A DNA stretch of 64,000 nt from Seminavis robusta (Eukaryota; Bacillariophyta; Bacillariophyceae; Naviculales; Naviculaceae), in NCBI GenBank assembly GCA_903772945.1, contig CAICTM010000146.1, positions 42,226-106,225 of the forward strand, in the 5' to 3' direction. A program made the translations under genes and the position numbers. Positions 51,608-62,736 of this stretch are shown piece by piece (position 1 is the first letter of the stretch; each line of letters starts with the position of its first letter). The notes beneath the pieces are model-generated. The model was given only the letters and a program-made list of their open reading frames with translations, was not told the DNA's origin and did not search any database.

Positions 51608-53275
51608 CAAGCTAGTGGTAGGAAATGCGTTGGTTGTAGTGTTGTAAAAATACCGTACTATCTGACAAAACTGCAGCAAAATGACGATGAGCGTTCACCA
51701 GATCTCTCAACAAATAATGGTACAATCCCTCTCTCGTAGCATACTGTTCCCGATGCGAAGTCTCATGGCCAGTCCACAACCTGACTGGCTGGTTGCCTCC
51801 AATACTGCGCAACCGCTCTCACTTGCCAAACATTTGCATCTTCTTTAGAAGTTTCGTGGACATACCGTACTGGACGCTAATCCCGTGGACGAATCAATCG
51901 TACAACTAACTGTACTTCTACGCTTGGGCCTCTCCTGGCTTCGTCAAATCCAAGTGTGGTAAAGTTGTCTGCTCTCTGTCCAGTTGTATCCATCCCAGAT
52001 GGTTGTGGCTGGTATCATAGCAAGATCTCTGTCGATCCTGTCGAATGGCAACAAAAAATGGAGCTGGTCCTGAAGCACAGCAGACATCCATGCATGCTCA
52101 TTTTGTTCGAATGCATGGTATTCGTTCTTTCTGGTAACCTTGGGGAACAGGCAGTCCCTGCTGGTTGTCGCTGTAGCATGATTTGAAACCGTAATGGTGC
52201 AGGATATGTCAATGGAATCATGAGCCGAATCGAATCAGACTCAAAAGGTTCCTGTCGGCGTACCAGTACACGACAGTACCTCTACGCGTACCTTTCGTTG
52301 TTACGATTTCTAATAATACCATGGCTTTATGTTGCGCCTTGAGGTGTTGGGCAGGGCGACAAATTTGTCTTCTTTTTGAACTGAAAGCCTGTTGAAGCAA
52401 GCGGTAGCTCATATTGGCAATGAAACAAGTGTGGGTCGGGTGCAACTTCACTTGGCTATGTGCAATCAAAACTTATTCAGTTACCCCTGACCACCGGACG
52501 GTAGGCTGCCATCGTCTGGTACCAGTACCTACCGGTAGGTATATTCACAAAAGATACAGCAATGCCCTCAGATGATTTGGTTCCTAGCGGTGCATCCAAG
52601 CTAGCAACTGGCTTGCCAGGCAGGTGTCCGGCACCAAAGGGTCCTATCAGGTACCAGCATTCCTCTATCCTCTATCCACCATCGGTGGGTCAGTCACTCA
52701 GTCTCTGTATATATTTCTCGCCACTTTTGACTGTCACTCCCTCTGGTGTGGTACGGTACCGTACCAGTGCTGTAAGGTCGGCACCAAGCGCTAGCTAGAC
52801 GAATGCAGCAAATTTTGTGCTCTGACGCTCTAGCTCTGAGTCCGTTCTGGCAGCTTTCTGACCCACTTCGAGTCGCAGAAATACACAGAGTTTACGTTAA
52901 TGAGAAGTCTCAGACATGTTCAAACACAGATCGGGGAGACAAATATTTATGGTTCACTGTAGATTCTGAAGATGACTTTCGGGTTGAGAGAATGTCCCCT
53001 ATGCCCCAGCCAGCGAAACAACGAAACAATGCAACACCACGTTTAAACGTTCACCATTCCGGTGCGTGTTGCGTCCAACCTCCAACCACTACTCATGTAC
53101 TACCGGTAGAGCTCCGGTACCGGTAGCTACGGTAGCCAGATACTGATGAGTACAATAGTACGCTGTGCTGTAGACTACTAGTACATGTATAACCTACAGT
53201 GGCAACCGATACCGCAGCGCAAATCCCAGACACCGATAGTTTCTCAAAAAGTTACAAATAAGCATTTGAATTCGA
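51608..53275. other. gene-poor region
   Basis: About 1.7 kb without a recognisable gene. ACCGGTA/GGTACC palindromes cluster at 52510-52540, 52749-52765 and 53100-53130. Confidence 0.5.
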
Positions 53276-55295
53276 ATGCCCCAATCGAGAGAGATGGAGG
53301 AAACCAAACGTAGACGCAGTGAACGCAGCGAACGTAGCCGCAGTCGACGCAGCCGAAGCTCCTCCGACCATGGTAGTAGAAACGCAGCTTTGAACGGCTC
53401 CCAAACCCGTAGATCTTCAATGAGCGCTCATAGCTCTAGAATGATACCAATTGGATCAGAAAATAAAGAGTTTAGAAAGAGTGAGCAGCGGCGCCAAAAG
53501 CGCACCACAAGCCACCGCCAAAGAGAAAGAAATCATTATCAAGAACTCCAGATTGATGCAACTAATGAGAGACTTCACAGCAGCACTGGGTGCATTGAAC
53601 AATATTGTACTTTCGTAGAAGCTGTCAGAGACCTCAGTAAGACTAAATCTGACCGAAACTTGATGGAAAATGCTACCAGCAAGAGTTCCCACACCAGAAG
53701 CAACGACCGGGATAGAGTTCGAGCTCTGTGCAAGCTTTTGTCTGTTTCCAATGACATCAACGGCGACAGTTCCAGCCATGACAGCACGACACTCAGTCGT
53801 GAGCATGATGGCAACATGACAGCCAAAACACAATCGAAAACTAGTCATGGCGATTCTTGCACTTCTGCTTCTGCAAGTGCTGGTTCTAGTAGCAGCAAGA
53901 GCAGTTCCAATTGTTCAGACAATCAAGCAAGGGCAGATGAAGTTCAAGATAGATTCCAACAGCTCTGCCAGGACTCTACCAGTGACAAAGCGCCCCGCAC
54001 AAGAGAACCAAAGCGCCGCAAGTCCCATGGTTCACTTGATGAGATCTTGAAACGAAAAACCAAACCCATCATAAACGCAGTGGTTCGTGCCGAGATATCA
54101 ACCGAAGGGTTTCCTTTTCCTTTTGCCAGATTGATAGAAGGGTTGATGCTGGTAGCACACCCACAAGATCAAGAAGACGAAGCTCACTTGGCCAGAGCAA
54201 GCCTCGCAAAGAGCTGATGGAGCTTGCTACTACTTTGAATGAAAGTAATGTTGACAACAACATGGATGCCATCATACCGGTGGGACTTAAAGGAAATGAA
54301 GCTGACAATAACGAGGCTGGCCTCAGCAAGAATGCAACTTTGAGCACCCCTGCAAATTGGAGGCCCGCTAGGAGGAGATCTATTATGAAGCACAGGACTG
54401 TGCATGCCTTGCAACGGCAGATATCAAGTGGTTGCCTTAACATGGATAAATCGGAAGAGAATAGAAGCCCTCCTTTCAGCAGGAGTTCGACAGCTCCAAA
54501 TTCCTTAGGCCGCTACACCGCTAATCTATCTGATGCACGTGCTGACACACCAAGCTATCGTCGGCGACAGCGAAGAAACTCCGGGCACACATTGACACAA
54601 ATGGCGAGACCATGCAAAAGATGCAGTCAGATAAGGTCAACATGAAAACTTTGATGGCTGCCTTCGACTGGAGGGAGCTCTCTGAGTCTGGCCATGCAAA
54701 GAGCACTCACGAGAGAACCCAGTCCTCCTCCACTCCCAGTGACAGAGGCAAGCAGAGACGTGATGGCTCCGAGATTAGTTCCACCAAACGCAATGGGAGC
54801 GGTAGAGGAAGCCGGGGCTCTTCCATAAGGCGAAGTGTTGTGGAATCACGTCGTCGAAGGAGTACGAGCAGGACAAGAATTCATCGAACTCAAACAAGCA
54901 CGAATGTTCAGCAGCGGCGGTCTTCAGAGCGGGGGCTGCTTCTTGGTGCGCCCAAACTGAAGAGGCGATCATCGTCAGCACCATCAATGTTGGACGTGTC
55001 AGCTGAGGACCTGGACCACTCGTTGGACCAGCGGGCGGCACCTCTGAGGAGAAAATCCCTCAGTGGCAACTGTCACATTGGTTGCTCCAAAATCCAGGCC
55101 AGTAATGGAACGAAAAGCAAGTATTCTGGGCTTGCTACAGGTATTGCCAGCAAGCTCGAAACCACTGACACAACAAGTGCTACCGGTAAGACCAAACGTC
55201 TTTTGGAGCTTCGTAAAAACTTGCAGGTCACTGCGGGTCAGATTGTACCCATTCAGCTCGACAAGAGCATTGTGGTCGGACCCATGATAACATAG
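53276..55295 (+). CDS. Ser/Arg-rich protein, reading frame broken or with short introns
   Basis: Three abutting coding segments in three frames (53276 to about 54079, about 54130 to 54590, and about 54560 to 55295), all strongly SR/RS-rich and surely one protein of about 650 residues. The first break could be a 50-bp intron: donor GTGGTT at 54080, pyrimidine-rich acceptor TTTTCCTTTTGCCAG ending at 54129, phase 0. After it the frame reads TPTRSRRRSSLGQSK. The second break, between 54545 and 54612, has no good splice pair and looks like a one-base shift; after it comes a helical segment (LRAHIDTNGETMQKMQSDKV). Motifs include RRRSERSERSRSRRS, RRKSHGS, RRRSIMK, RRSSSAPS and RRKSLSG. No RRM or other domain was seen. 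Either a gene with unusual introns or a young pseudogene. Confidence 0.55.
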
Positions 55296-55835
55296 GTGGG
55301 CCACTCACTGCTGAAGGAGGCAACTGGGGGCAAAGGAAGAGCCAGCTTCTATCATCGAATGTGTCTAATCTTAAGACATGCGGTGAAGACTTGTTGGTTA
55401 GAAAACAAACGAATCCCTTTCCTGGAAGCTGCGTTTGGATGCGGCGATGCCGGAAGACAAACGTCTCGGCTCTTGAAATACAAATAACCCACTAGCTAGA
55501 AGTTATTGCAAGAACCCTTTGTTGGCCGTGTGCGTACACTGTAGCATTCCCAGAACACTACCAGTACCGTATGTAGCCGAGCCAAGAACGAGATAAGGCA
55601 GCTTCCTGCTTAAGGCGTGGCTTGCCACTTCCTGTGAGGGTCAAGAATGAGAAACGCAGCAATGCTTACATGGTCAGAGGTGACGGTCAAAGCGAATGTC
55701 TTTTCAACCAACCTACACTTATCCATGAGTAGTATCCTAAGTGCACAGAATGCTGCAAGACTATGAGTTGATGGTCCACTCAGGAGATTCCTTATATATA
55801 TAATATTATAGTCGGCGGTTGCAGAAACCAGCAGT
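55296..55835. other. convergent intergenic region
   Basis: 540 bp between convergent genes, ending in an ATATATATAATATTATA tract near 55794-55810. Nothing was recognised. Confidence 0.45.
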
Positions 55836-57823
55836 CTACTTCATGTGGATCTTTCCTTCTTTCAAGCTCTTCATGTCTTGTTTCTGACCTCGCCCCCGAT
55901 TGGGATTGGGCTTGTTCCGATTGTTGTTTCCTCGTCCCTTGTGGGCACCGTTTTTGTTGTTGCCTCCTTTGCCTCCACCTTGTGGGTAGTAGGGTTTGGC
56001 AATGGGATTGGGATAGTCCACTCCAAGTTTGCAGCCGTATTCCATTTGCTGAAACTGCGTCATTTTCCATGGCTCGTGCACAAACTTTGTGGGTACGTTT
56101 TTCAGTTCAGGTACCCAGTGGCGAACGTAGTCACCGTGCTGATCGTAGTCTTTGCTTTGTTTGACAATATTGAATCGATTGAGACGGCCTCCTGTCATGC
56201 CAGCCCCAGAGGCCCAATTGCCCCAATTGGAGTAGACATCGTAATCAACTAAAATGTTTTCAAAGTACTCGGCTCCGTACCGCCAATCCTGATTCAGTTC
56301 CAACGCCAAGAAGGAGCAGACATTTTGCCGCCCCCTGTTGGACATGAACCCCGAGGCAGCAAGCTCTCGCATATTGGCGTCTACTAATGGAAATCCCGTC
56401 TTTCCCTCTTTCCAAGCCTGCAGGTTCTTCTCGTAATGATGCCACTTTTTGTCGTTTCCCACCGGTCCACCAGGAAAGAAGAGCGAGGTCCCATGCTTGA
56501 GGGAAAAGAACTTGAAAAAGTCCCGCCAAAGCAGTTCAAATACAAGCCAATAGGTGGATTTGTTCTCAACTCGCTCCTGTTCGTATCGTTTGCACTCCTT
56601 GGCAATGAACCGAGGAGACACGTTGCCGTGTGCCAACCAGGGAGCCAACTTGGACGAGTAGTCGTCGCCCAGCATTCCATTGCGGGTATCAAAGTAGATT
56701 TGGAGCCGATCTTGTGTCCAAATGTAGTTTTCGACGCGGGCCAAAGCAGCTGTCTCTCCACCAACGAATTCCAAGTTGCCAATGGATTTGTGTTTGGCTT
56801 CTTCCATTTGCTCCGAGGTGTATCCTAGATCCTGGAGTGTTGGAATGTAGGACAAATGAGGCTGAAGCGCTTTGCCTTGCGGACTGTCGGCTGCAAATGG
56901 AAGTTTCATGCTGTTGGGAGCTGCAAATGGGGTTTGGATTTCACATTTCTTTTCCACCTTGTTTCGGAATGGGGTGAACTGCATGGCGGTAGTGGTGAGA
57001 GGTCATTCAAGAGAAACGTCAAGCACGACGTGATGAGCTGCAACCTCCAACAGTCAGTGCAACACATGGCATCTGGCTAGCAAATATCATTTCTTACCGA
57101 ATCAGGAAGATCTGCCAGGCCAGTTTGGTACGGCAAATCTTCAATATTGTAAAGCGTAGATCCCCAAACAGTCTCCACCAAAGGCAGACGGGAAGCACAT
57201 CGCTTTCGAAGGGCAGTATCCACAGCCTTGACAACATCCTGTTCTTCGCTACAAACTTCTTCCTGACAAATGACTTTCCCATTGGTCACGGCATCATCTC
57301 CTCCAAGTTGTTGAAAGAGCTGATCCAAAAAGTCTTCTGGCTTGGCGTGAGCCACCAGCAATCCGGATCCTTTGCGTTCCAAATTACGTCGTAAATCTGC
57401 CACGGATTCCAATACAAATTGCGCTCGTTTGGGACCACACTTGAGTTCGTTGTTGATTCTACTCCGAGCCCCATTTCCAAAGATGCGGGGATCAAAACAG
57501 AACACCGGAACAATATTCTTGTTGTTGCCTGCCTGCAGGATACTCTTTTGGAGCGCCGGATTGTCGTGAAGGCGCATGTCGCCCAATCGGAACCAATGAA
57601 AGACCAATGACTTTCCTCCCTTTGAAGCAGCATTAGCATTAGTAGAAGTCGTCATGGTGGCGTATGGGATGTCGGTGGAAAGGCTGTGGACCGGGCTAAA
57701 GAGTAAAAGGAAGGAGATGGCAATCAACGAAATTGGCACCAAAGTAGCGAACTGTGATAACATTGAGAAACGAGAGAATCGTAACTGTGTTCCTCTCAAT
57801 CGTTCTTTAGAAGGTGGCTTCAC
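55836..57823 (-). CDS. cryptochrome DASH (photolyase family)
   Basis: Two exons on the minus strand, 57823..57098 and 56978..55836, with a 119-bp phase-0 intron (GTAAGA...GCCATGCAG) give 622 residues. The N-terminus has a hydrophobic leader (LVPISLIAISFLLLFSPVHS), so organelle targeting is likely. The photolyase antenna domain starts at KSLVFHWFRLGDMRLHDNPAL; the splice creates LPDS|FTPFRNKVE, a typical CRY-DASH junction. The FAD-binding part contains ARVENYIW, KLAPWLAHGNVSPRFI, YWLVFELLWRDFFKF, GFPLVDANMRELAASGFMSN, RGRQNVCSFL and YDVYSNWGNWASGAG. The last ~50 residues are Gly/Asn/Arg-rich (GRGNNNRNKPNPNRGRGQK), like RNA-binding tails of plant CRY3-type proteins. Family members repair cyclobutane dimers in single-stranded DNA and sense blue light. 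Confidence 0.92.
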
Positions 57824-58033
57824 TTCCGCCTGTATCAGACTGGGTTGCTGATGGAAGCAAGCAACGAAGCAATTGGCATTGTGTGATGTTGGTGCAGGTG
57901 GTATCGAAACATCATACCTCTACAAGTACTTAGTCAAGCAACAGCAACAATGCTTTGCTTGACTGACTCACGATGGGAAGTATCCGTGATATGCCACGGA
58001 CGCTGACTCAGGGTAGTTACTATCCAGGCATTA

Positions 58034-58063
58034 GGCCGCTCTCTACCGGAGGGACTAAAGTAG
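58034..58063 (+). repeat. left terminal inverted repeat
   Basis: 30 bp, the exact reverse complement of 63634-63663. Starts GGCCGCTCTC right after TTA. Confidence 0.95.
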
Positions 58064-58125
58064 GGACTAAAAGGAATCCTTTAGGTGGTTGTTTAGTTCA
58101 AGATTTAGTCATATCCTTTAGTAAT

Positions 58126-58926
58126 GGTGGTGTCTACCAGCAGATGACTAAATCTCGGACTAAACAATTTAGTCAGTTCTTTAGTCATTTGGACCTGTCT
58201 ACCCAGCACTAAACAAATGACTAAACGGAACACTAGTGGACTTAAAGGACTCAACAAAGATTTAACAAAAGTGATCATTTGGTGGGCTAACAATATTCTA
58301 TCAGCATGGTGGATTTAAAGGACTCAAACAAAGACTTAACAGAAGTGCTTACTTTTTGAGATAACAAGACTCAAAACAAACCATTGCCATGCACCTCTCC
58401 TCTTTCGTTTGCACCTCTACTACCGATATCATTAAGTCAAAGGCCGAGAAATTAAAGCCATCCCGCACTCCCTACTCTGCACATTGAGGGATGGCTTTCT
58501 ATTCTCAACCGAAGACGGTCGGCTTGATAAAGTGCGATAGAGGTGCGGCTGATACTCATCTTCGTTCGTTCGATCGATCGTTCGATCGTTCGAGTCACGA
58601 CCTCTACTTATCGGCCAACTCCTCTGTCGATCGTTCGATCGGCTGCACCTCTACTATCGTGTTGCACCTCTACTATCGGCCGTTACTCCTCTTGGATCGT
58701 TCGATCGCACCTCTACTCTATCAGCGCTGTCGCGATGCTTTGATAGTGAGGCTGTGCCATGAGGGTGCTGTTCTTTTTTTAAAGTGCTGTTCTTAAAGAG
58801 TTCTTAAAGAGGCTTTAGTCGTTACGCTCACTCACCGACTAACCAGCCTCCCGTTAGTCGGTGAACCAACCTTGTGACTAAAGGCTTTAGTTCTTTGGAC
58901 GTTTAGTCCCTTGGGTAGACACCACC
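58126..58926. repeat. nested inverted-repeat block with iterated motifs
   Basis: A 13-bp perfect inverted repeat (GGTGGTGTCTACC at 58126-58138; complement at 58914-58926) brackets 775 bp inside the transposon's left end. The interior has about five GCACCTCTACT(ATCG) motifs (58390-58725) and many GATCGTTCGATCG-type palindromes (58560-58710). It has no coding capacity. It could be a nested MITE or the transposon's own subterminal region. Confidence 0.65.
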
Positions 58927-59177
58927 CCAAGAGACTAAACTATCGACTTTAAACCATGAAATATGGCTTACCTTTCCTCTTTTTCTGCTATTTTCTTAAG
59001 GGCAAGTCGTGCTTTGGATTTAGAGGCCAGTCGCCGCTTCGGCCCAACCTCTGAACAAGTTTTGACCTTAGATAACCGGTACTACGCTTTAATTCTTCTT
59101 ATTTGGCCGGCGCTTCAAGCATCCATCTCCTGCAGCAAATACAAAGATCCGCCCTCATTCCAAGCTGACAATGGCGG

Positions 59178-62051
59178 TCAATCGTCGTCCCCAACTTCTT
59201 CCATCTCTCTCCCATTGTTGTCTTCTTCGATCACAAAGAGAGCATGTTCCTCATCGGCTGCCACTCCCGGTTCGTCCTCGCCATCGAGTGTAGCTGGTTG
59301 AGGTTGAATTACAATTGGAACCATCACCTTTTTCCTGGCCTTGTCGACCAGGGTGTTGTCTCCGTTGCCTGCTACAATGAGACGCAACACTTTATCCCAG
59401 CGCTTGAATATGTTTCGGAAGGCTCTATATGAGTCATAGTTCTCCCACGCTTCTTCCACTGTCCTGGCAAGGGCATTGGCACTGGTTTTGGTTCTTGTTC
59501 TATGCAATTTCTCAACATGATTCTGAATTCCCATCCACACACCCAAGTCGAGAAGGTTTGTTTCCGGACTGCGAGGTACCTGATGAAGAATCACAACGTT
59601 GTACTGTTGCCGCAGCTTGGTGACGTACTCATCAATGCAGTCTTTGGTTCCATGGCCTCCGGCATTGTCCATTACAAGGAAGATCTCTTGCTCATCAGGC
59701 ACCCAATGATACGCTTTTCGGATTGCTTCTCCAATCAGCAACATGTTTTCGGCCATGAATTTCGAATCGCAGGTCACGTCCTTCTCATACTCATCTCCTT
59801 TCCTACGAGCAAACTGGAGGTGAAGGTGCTTCAATTCAAGACCACATCGCTCTTTTCCCTTTTCAAACAATCCAATCTTGGCCAAGACATTTTCCTCCTC
59901 TTTTAGTGTAATCCATTTTTTCTTTCCGGTGAGTTGATGGTATACTGGATGACGGAGAACGAGGTGATCTCGTGTTTCCTGATCTATTTGCCACCGTGTT
60001 TGTATCTTGTCAAGGAGTGCTGCGACTGTCATGCTGCCCTCCTCGTCGAGTTCTCTCCATCCTTTTTGGATCTCTTCATTTATTTGGTAGTTGTCAACAA
60101 GTTGCTTGTAAAATGTGCTCTTCTTTGCTACGACTGTTTCACTCACTCGTTTCATCATTATCCTTCCATCAAAGTCATACTCAAAGTGGGGACAAGCCAT
60201 GACTCCCATGAACATGACTTTCTTGGCAAACCTTCTACTTGCTTCCCGTCGTGGTGGATAGAGGTCTTCAGTACTTTTGTCTTCGCCTGGTTGCTGAGGA
60301 AGTCTCTTTGTCTTGCGCCTTTTGGATACCATATAAAACCATTTCTCGTCGAGGAAGACGTAATATGGAGGGCCTGGATGTGGCTCCCTGAAACAGTCGA
60401 TGCCATCGTCAGAGTCTGAATCGGTATCGTTGTTTTCTAAGGCTGCCGATGCTCCGTCGAGGTAGTGCTTGTCAAGTTCTCTCAGTCGCTCCTGGGCCCA
60501 CAGAAGTCTCTGCTGCTTTTTTTCCTCGGTAAGAATTGGTCTAGTAACTGCCTTGATTGCTTTCCCTTTTCGCTTCTTAAACCATTCGGAAACCTGCCAA
60601 CCGCTAAGCTTCAGGTGCTTCGTCTCATCAAGCTCCTCTTTTGATAGCTTGCACATTGTAAATGCGATTTCATCGTATGAGGCTTCGGTTCCTACCTCGT
60701 CTGCAGCTTGTGCCCTTCGGAAGAGGCTCAACACGAAACCAGAATGAGCAGCATCAACAGAAGCGAGGTAAGAGCCACGTTGGTTGCCCTCGCAGAATGT
60801 TAGAACGTTGTGCAATAACACCTCTCCTGTCATCAGAGATTGCTCAAAAGACTTGTGCCAGAAAGAGAGTCGAAAGCCCTTGGGTGGTCTGAGGAGTCCT
60901 CTGTCGTATGCTACCAATCGACAAGCTGCTTCAGCAATGCTAAGCTTTGTCTTTCTTGGCAATCTTGGCAGGTTATAGCCCCATGATATTGCCACGCACA
61001 GAGCTATCCATCGCATTGACTTGTCAGGTCGCTTGTTCGGACGACTTGTTGCGAGTTCAATCGCGCCATCACCAAACCTTGACGGCCGCTTGTTTTGATC
61101 ATCTCTCTTGTTAAAATCAAGCTGCTTGGCCAAAGTCATTACTGGTGGTTCCTTCCAATCAACCGGACGAACGAGGTCTTGTATCATCCATGGGCTGAAC
61201 ACATTGAATGGTTGGTATTCGTGGTTGTCACTGGAATCCTCCGGCATATCATCGGCCATATCTGCATTCGGTGTTGTCAGATTCGGAAACGGTAAATTTG
61301 ATCTCTCCTCTGGTTCCGACCATGGAGTGAGAATCGCTTCAATGCCCTCGTCTACGTCCATGGCACCATCTTGAGCCCGAGGAACGACAACAGCTGTGGT
61401 GAAGGAAATACGTCTTCTTGGATTGACTTTCGGTGTCTCGATTGCCGGTGTACTTGGCCGCTTGGCACTGGAGGCACTGGAGGCGACACCAGGTGACTGA
61501 TCAGAGGAATACGCAGCTGTCCAACACTTGATTGCTTCGTGCAGCCGGCTCACTCTTTTGTTCGTTGCAGTTCCTCTTTGGATGTAATAGATGGGACTTC
61601 TTTTGTGGTGGTACCTTTTCAGACTGTTGCCACTGTCACCGAAGATTGGCGCTTCATTAAACGTGACAGTTGGATTTGGTTCTCCTGGCCGAGGCTTGTT
61701 GCGGATGACAAACAATAGCGCTGTTGGATCTCTCTCTTGTCGCAGTGCTACACCTTGTTTCTTAAAAGATATCTTTGCTTTTTTGAAGCGATGATTGAGT
61801 GCTTCTATGGCATCCCCTTCACATAAAACTAGATGACTTGAGTCGCTTTCTTCTTTAACGATACCAGTTGCTAGCAGCATATGTTTAAACGTAGTGTAGT
61901 CGAGGTCAAGGACAGTGGTGATAGCGTTGTTGGCGGCAGCTAGCTCCTCAGACGTTGGCAATACAAACCATCTCCTGTTGTGGAGCCGTCGAAACAGCTC
62001 TTCTAGCAAAGAGAATGTGTAGTCGGCAACTACTTGCTGGGAGTCAGTCAT
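59178..62051 (-). CDS. Tc1/mariner-like (DD39D) transposase
   Basis: A 957-residue intronless transposase. The N-terminal ~330 residues are unrecognised and partly disordered. A helical DNA-binding-like region follows (MRWIALCVAISWGYNLPRLP, then LSGWQVSEWFKKRKGK). The catalytic core has YYVFLDEKWFYM (D568), IFLVMDNAGGHG (D795) and PRSPETNLLDLGVW (D835). The 39 residues between the second and third acids give DD39D, the arrangement of plant mariner-like elements; the KVMFMGVM segment after the first D also fits them. The 226-residue stretch between the first two acids is longer than in Tc1/mariner transposases generally. It catalyses cut-and-paste of the flanking element. The C-terminus is acidic (EEDNNGREMEEVGDDD). 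Confidence 0.9.
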   Translation of the reverse strand: MTDSQQVVADYTFSLLEELFRRLHNRRWFVLPTSEELAAANNAITTVLDLDYTTFKHMLLATGIVKEESDSSHLVLCEGDAIEALNHRFKKAKISFKKQGVALRQERDPTALLFVIRNKPRPGEPNPTVTFNEAPIFGDSGNSLKRYHHKRSPIYYIQRGTATNKRVSRLHEAIKCWTAAYSSDQSPGVASSASSAKRPSTPAIETPKVNPRRRISFTTAVVVPRAQDGAMDVDEGIEAILTPWSEPEERSNLPFPNLTTPNADMADDMPEDSSDNHEYQPFNVFSPWMIQDLVRPVDWKEPPVMTLAKQLDFNKRDDQNKRPSRFGDGAIELATSRPNKRPDKSMRWIALCVAISWGYNLPRLPRKTKLSIAEAACRLVAYDRGLLRPPKGFRLSFWHKSFEQSLMTGEVLLHNVLTFCEGNQRGSYLASVDAAHSGFVLSLFRRAQAADEVGTEASYDEIAFTMCKLSKEELDETKHLKLSGWQVSEWFKKRKGKAIKAVTRPILTEEKKQQRLLWAQERLRELDKHYLDGASAALENNDTDSDSDDGIDCFREPHPGPPYYVFLDEKWFYMVSKRRKTKRLPQQPGEDKSTEDLYPPRREASRRFAKKVMFMGVMACPHFEYDFDGRIMMKRVSETVVAKKSTFYKQLVDNYQINEEIQKGWRELDEEGSMTVAALLDKIQTRWQIDQETRDHLVLRHPVYHQLTGKKKWITLKEEENVLAKIGLFEKGKERCGLELKHLHLQFARRKGDEYEKDVTCDSKFMAENMLLIGEAIRKAYHWVPDEQEIFLVMDNAGGHGTKDCIDEYVTKLRQQYNVVILHQVPRSPETNLLDLGVWMGIQNHVEKLHRTRTKTSANALARTVEEAWENYDSYRAFRNIFKRWDKVLRLIVAGNGDNTLVDKARKKVMVPIVIQPQPATLDGEDEPGVAADEEHALFVIEEDNNGREMEEVGDDD

Positions 62052-62153
62052 CTTGTTCCATACCTCACCACAGCACTAGTTAGCTAGATTACCAGAGGGT
62101 CAACAACAAACAGATTGGCTTTAAAAGTTACGGGGGAATGGGCTACAAGTAGG

Positions 62154-62579
62154 CTACTCGTTGGCTGGAAACTGGGCCTTCACAGTCTGCTCTGCAAAGC
62201 GGAGAGCCTCTCCAAAGAGAGTAGCAGAATCGCTGTAAGGGATACGGAGTGTCATGGCAGTGAAGCCTTCACTTGGTGGCGATGTGAGACTCAAACGGAG
62301 AGCTCTGGTGCCATTAACGCTTCTCACTCCTTGTGGGCGATGCATTACCCAAGGAGCATGCACAGGCATGCAGAACGTAGCCGTAGGGCGTACCTGCTGA
62401 ATACCATCACCGGAGAACACGGCCAATCGAAAAAGGTTGGAGTGGGAGAAACGTTGTATCTTGACAATACCGGCGTGTTGCTGGAGAGAGCCATCCACAT
62501 GAGTAACTTCCAAGGTGGCCGGGGCCTCTCCTGCCACTTCTCCAGTCAATGTTGCAACAGTGAGCCAATGATCGCCCAT
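62154..62579 (-). CDS. transposon accessory ORF, unknown function (141 aa)
   Basis: A 141-residue open frame inside the terminal inverted repeats, 102 bp upstream of the transposase start and in the same direction. It looks like a compact, mostly beta-type globular protein (GDHWLTVATLTGEVAGEAPA, then FRLAVFSGDGIQQV, ALRLSLTSPPSEG) with a helical end (ATLFGEALRFAEQTVKAQF). No family was recognised. It could be a separate accessory gene or part of a longer transposase transcript. Confidence 0.55.
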   Translation of the reverse strand: MGDHWLTVATLTGEVAGEAPATLEVTHVDGSLQQHAGIVKIQRFSHSNLFRLAVFSGDGIQQVRPTATFCMPVHAPWVMHRPQGVRSVNGTRALRLSLTSPPSEGFTAMTLRIPYSDSATLFGEALRFAEQTVKAQFPANE

Positions 62580-62736
62580 GGTAGAAGAAAATAATGAGCT
62601 CTCTTGGACAAAGAAGAAGGATTCACCGAAGCAAATTTGAATTCAAATAAAATTCCCTCGGTTTTTGGGAGAAGCCACTCCGCTCGACCAGCCAAAGAAA
62701 CAAGGCATCGAGCTCATAAAATTGACAAGCAGCATC
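62580..62736. promoter_or_regulatory. bidirectional spacer inside the transposon
   Basis: 157 bp between two divergent ORF starts, so it probably drives transcription both ways. Contains AATTTGAATTCAAAT, a near-perfect palindrome, at about 62633-62648. Confidence 0.45.
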
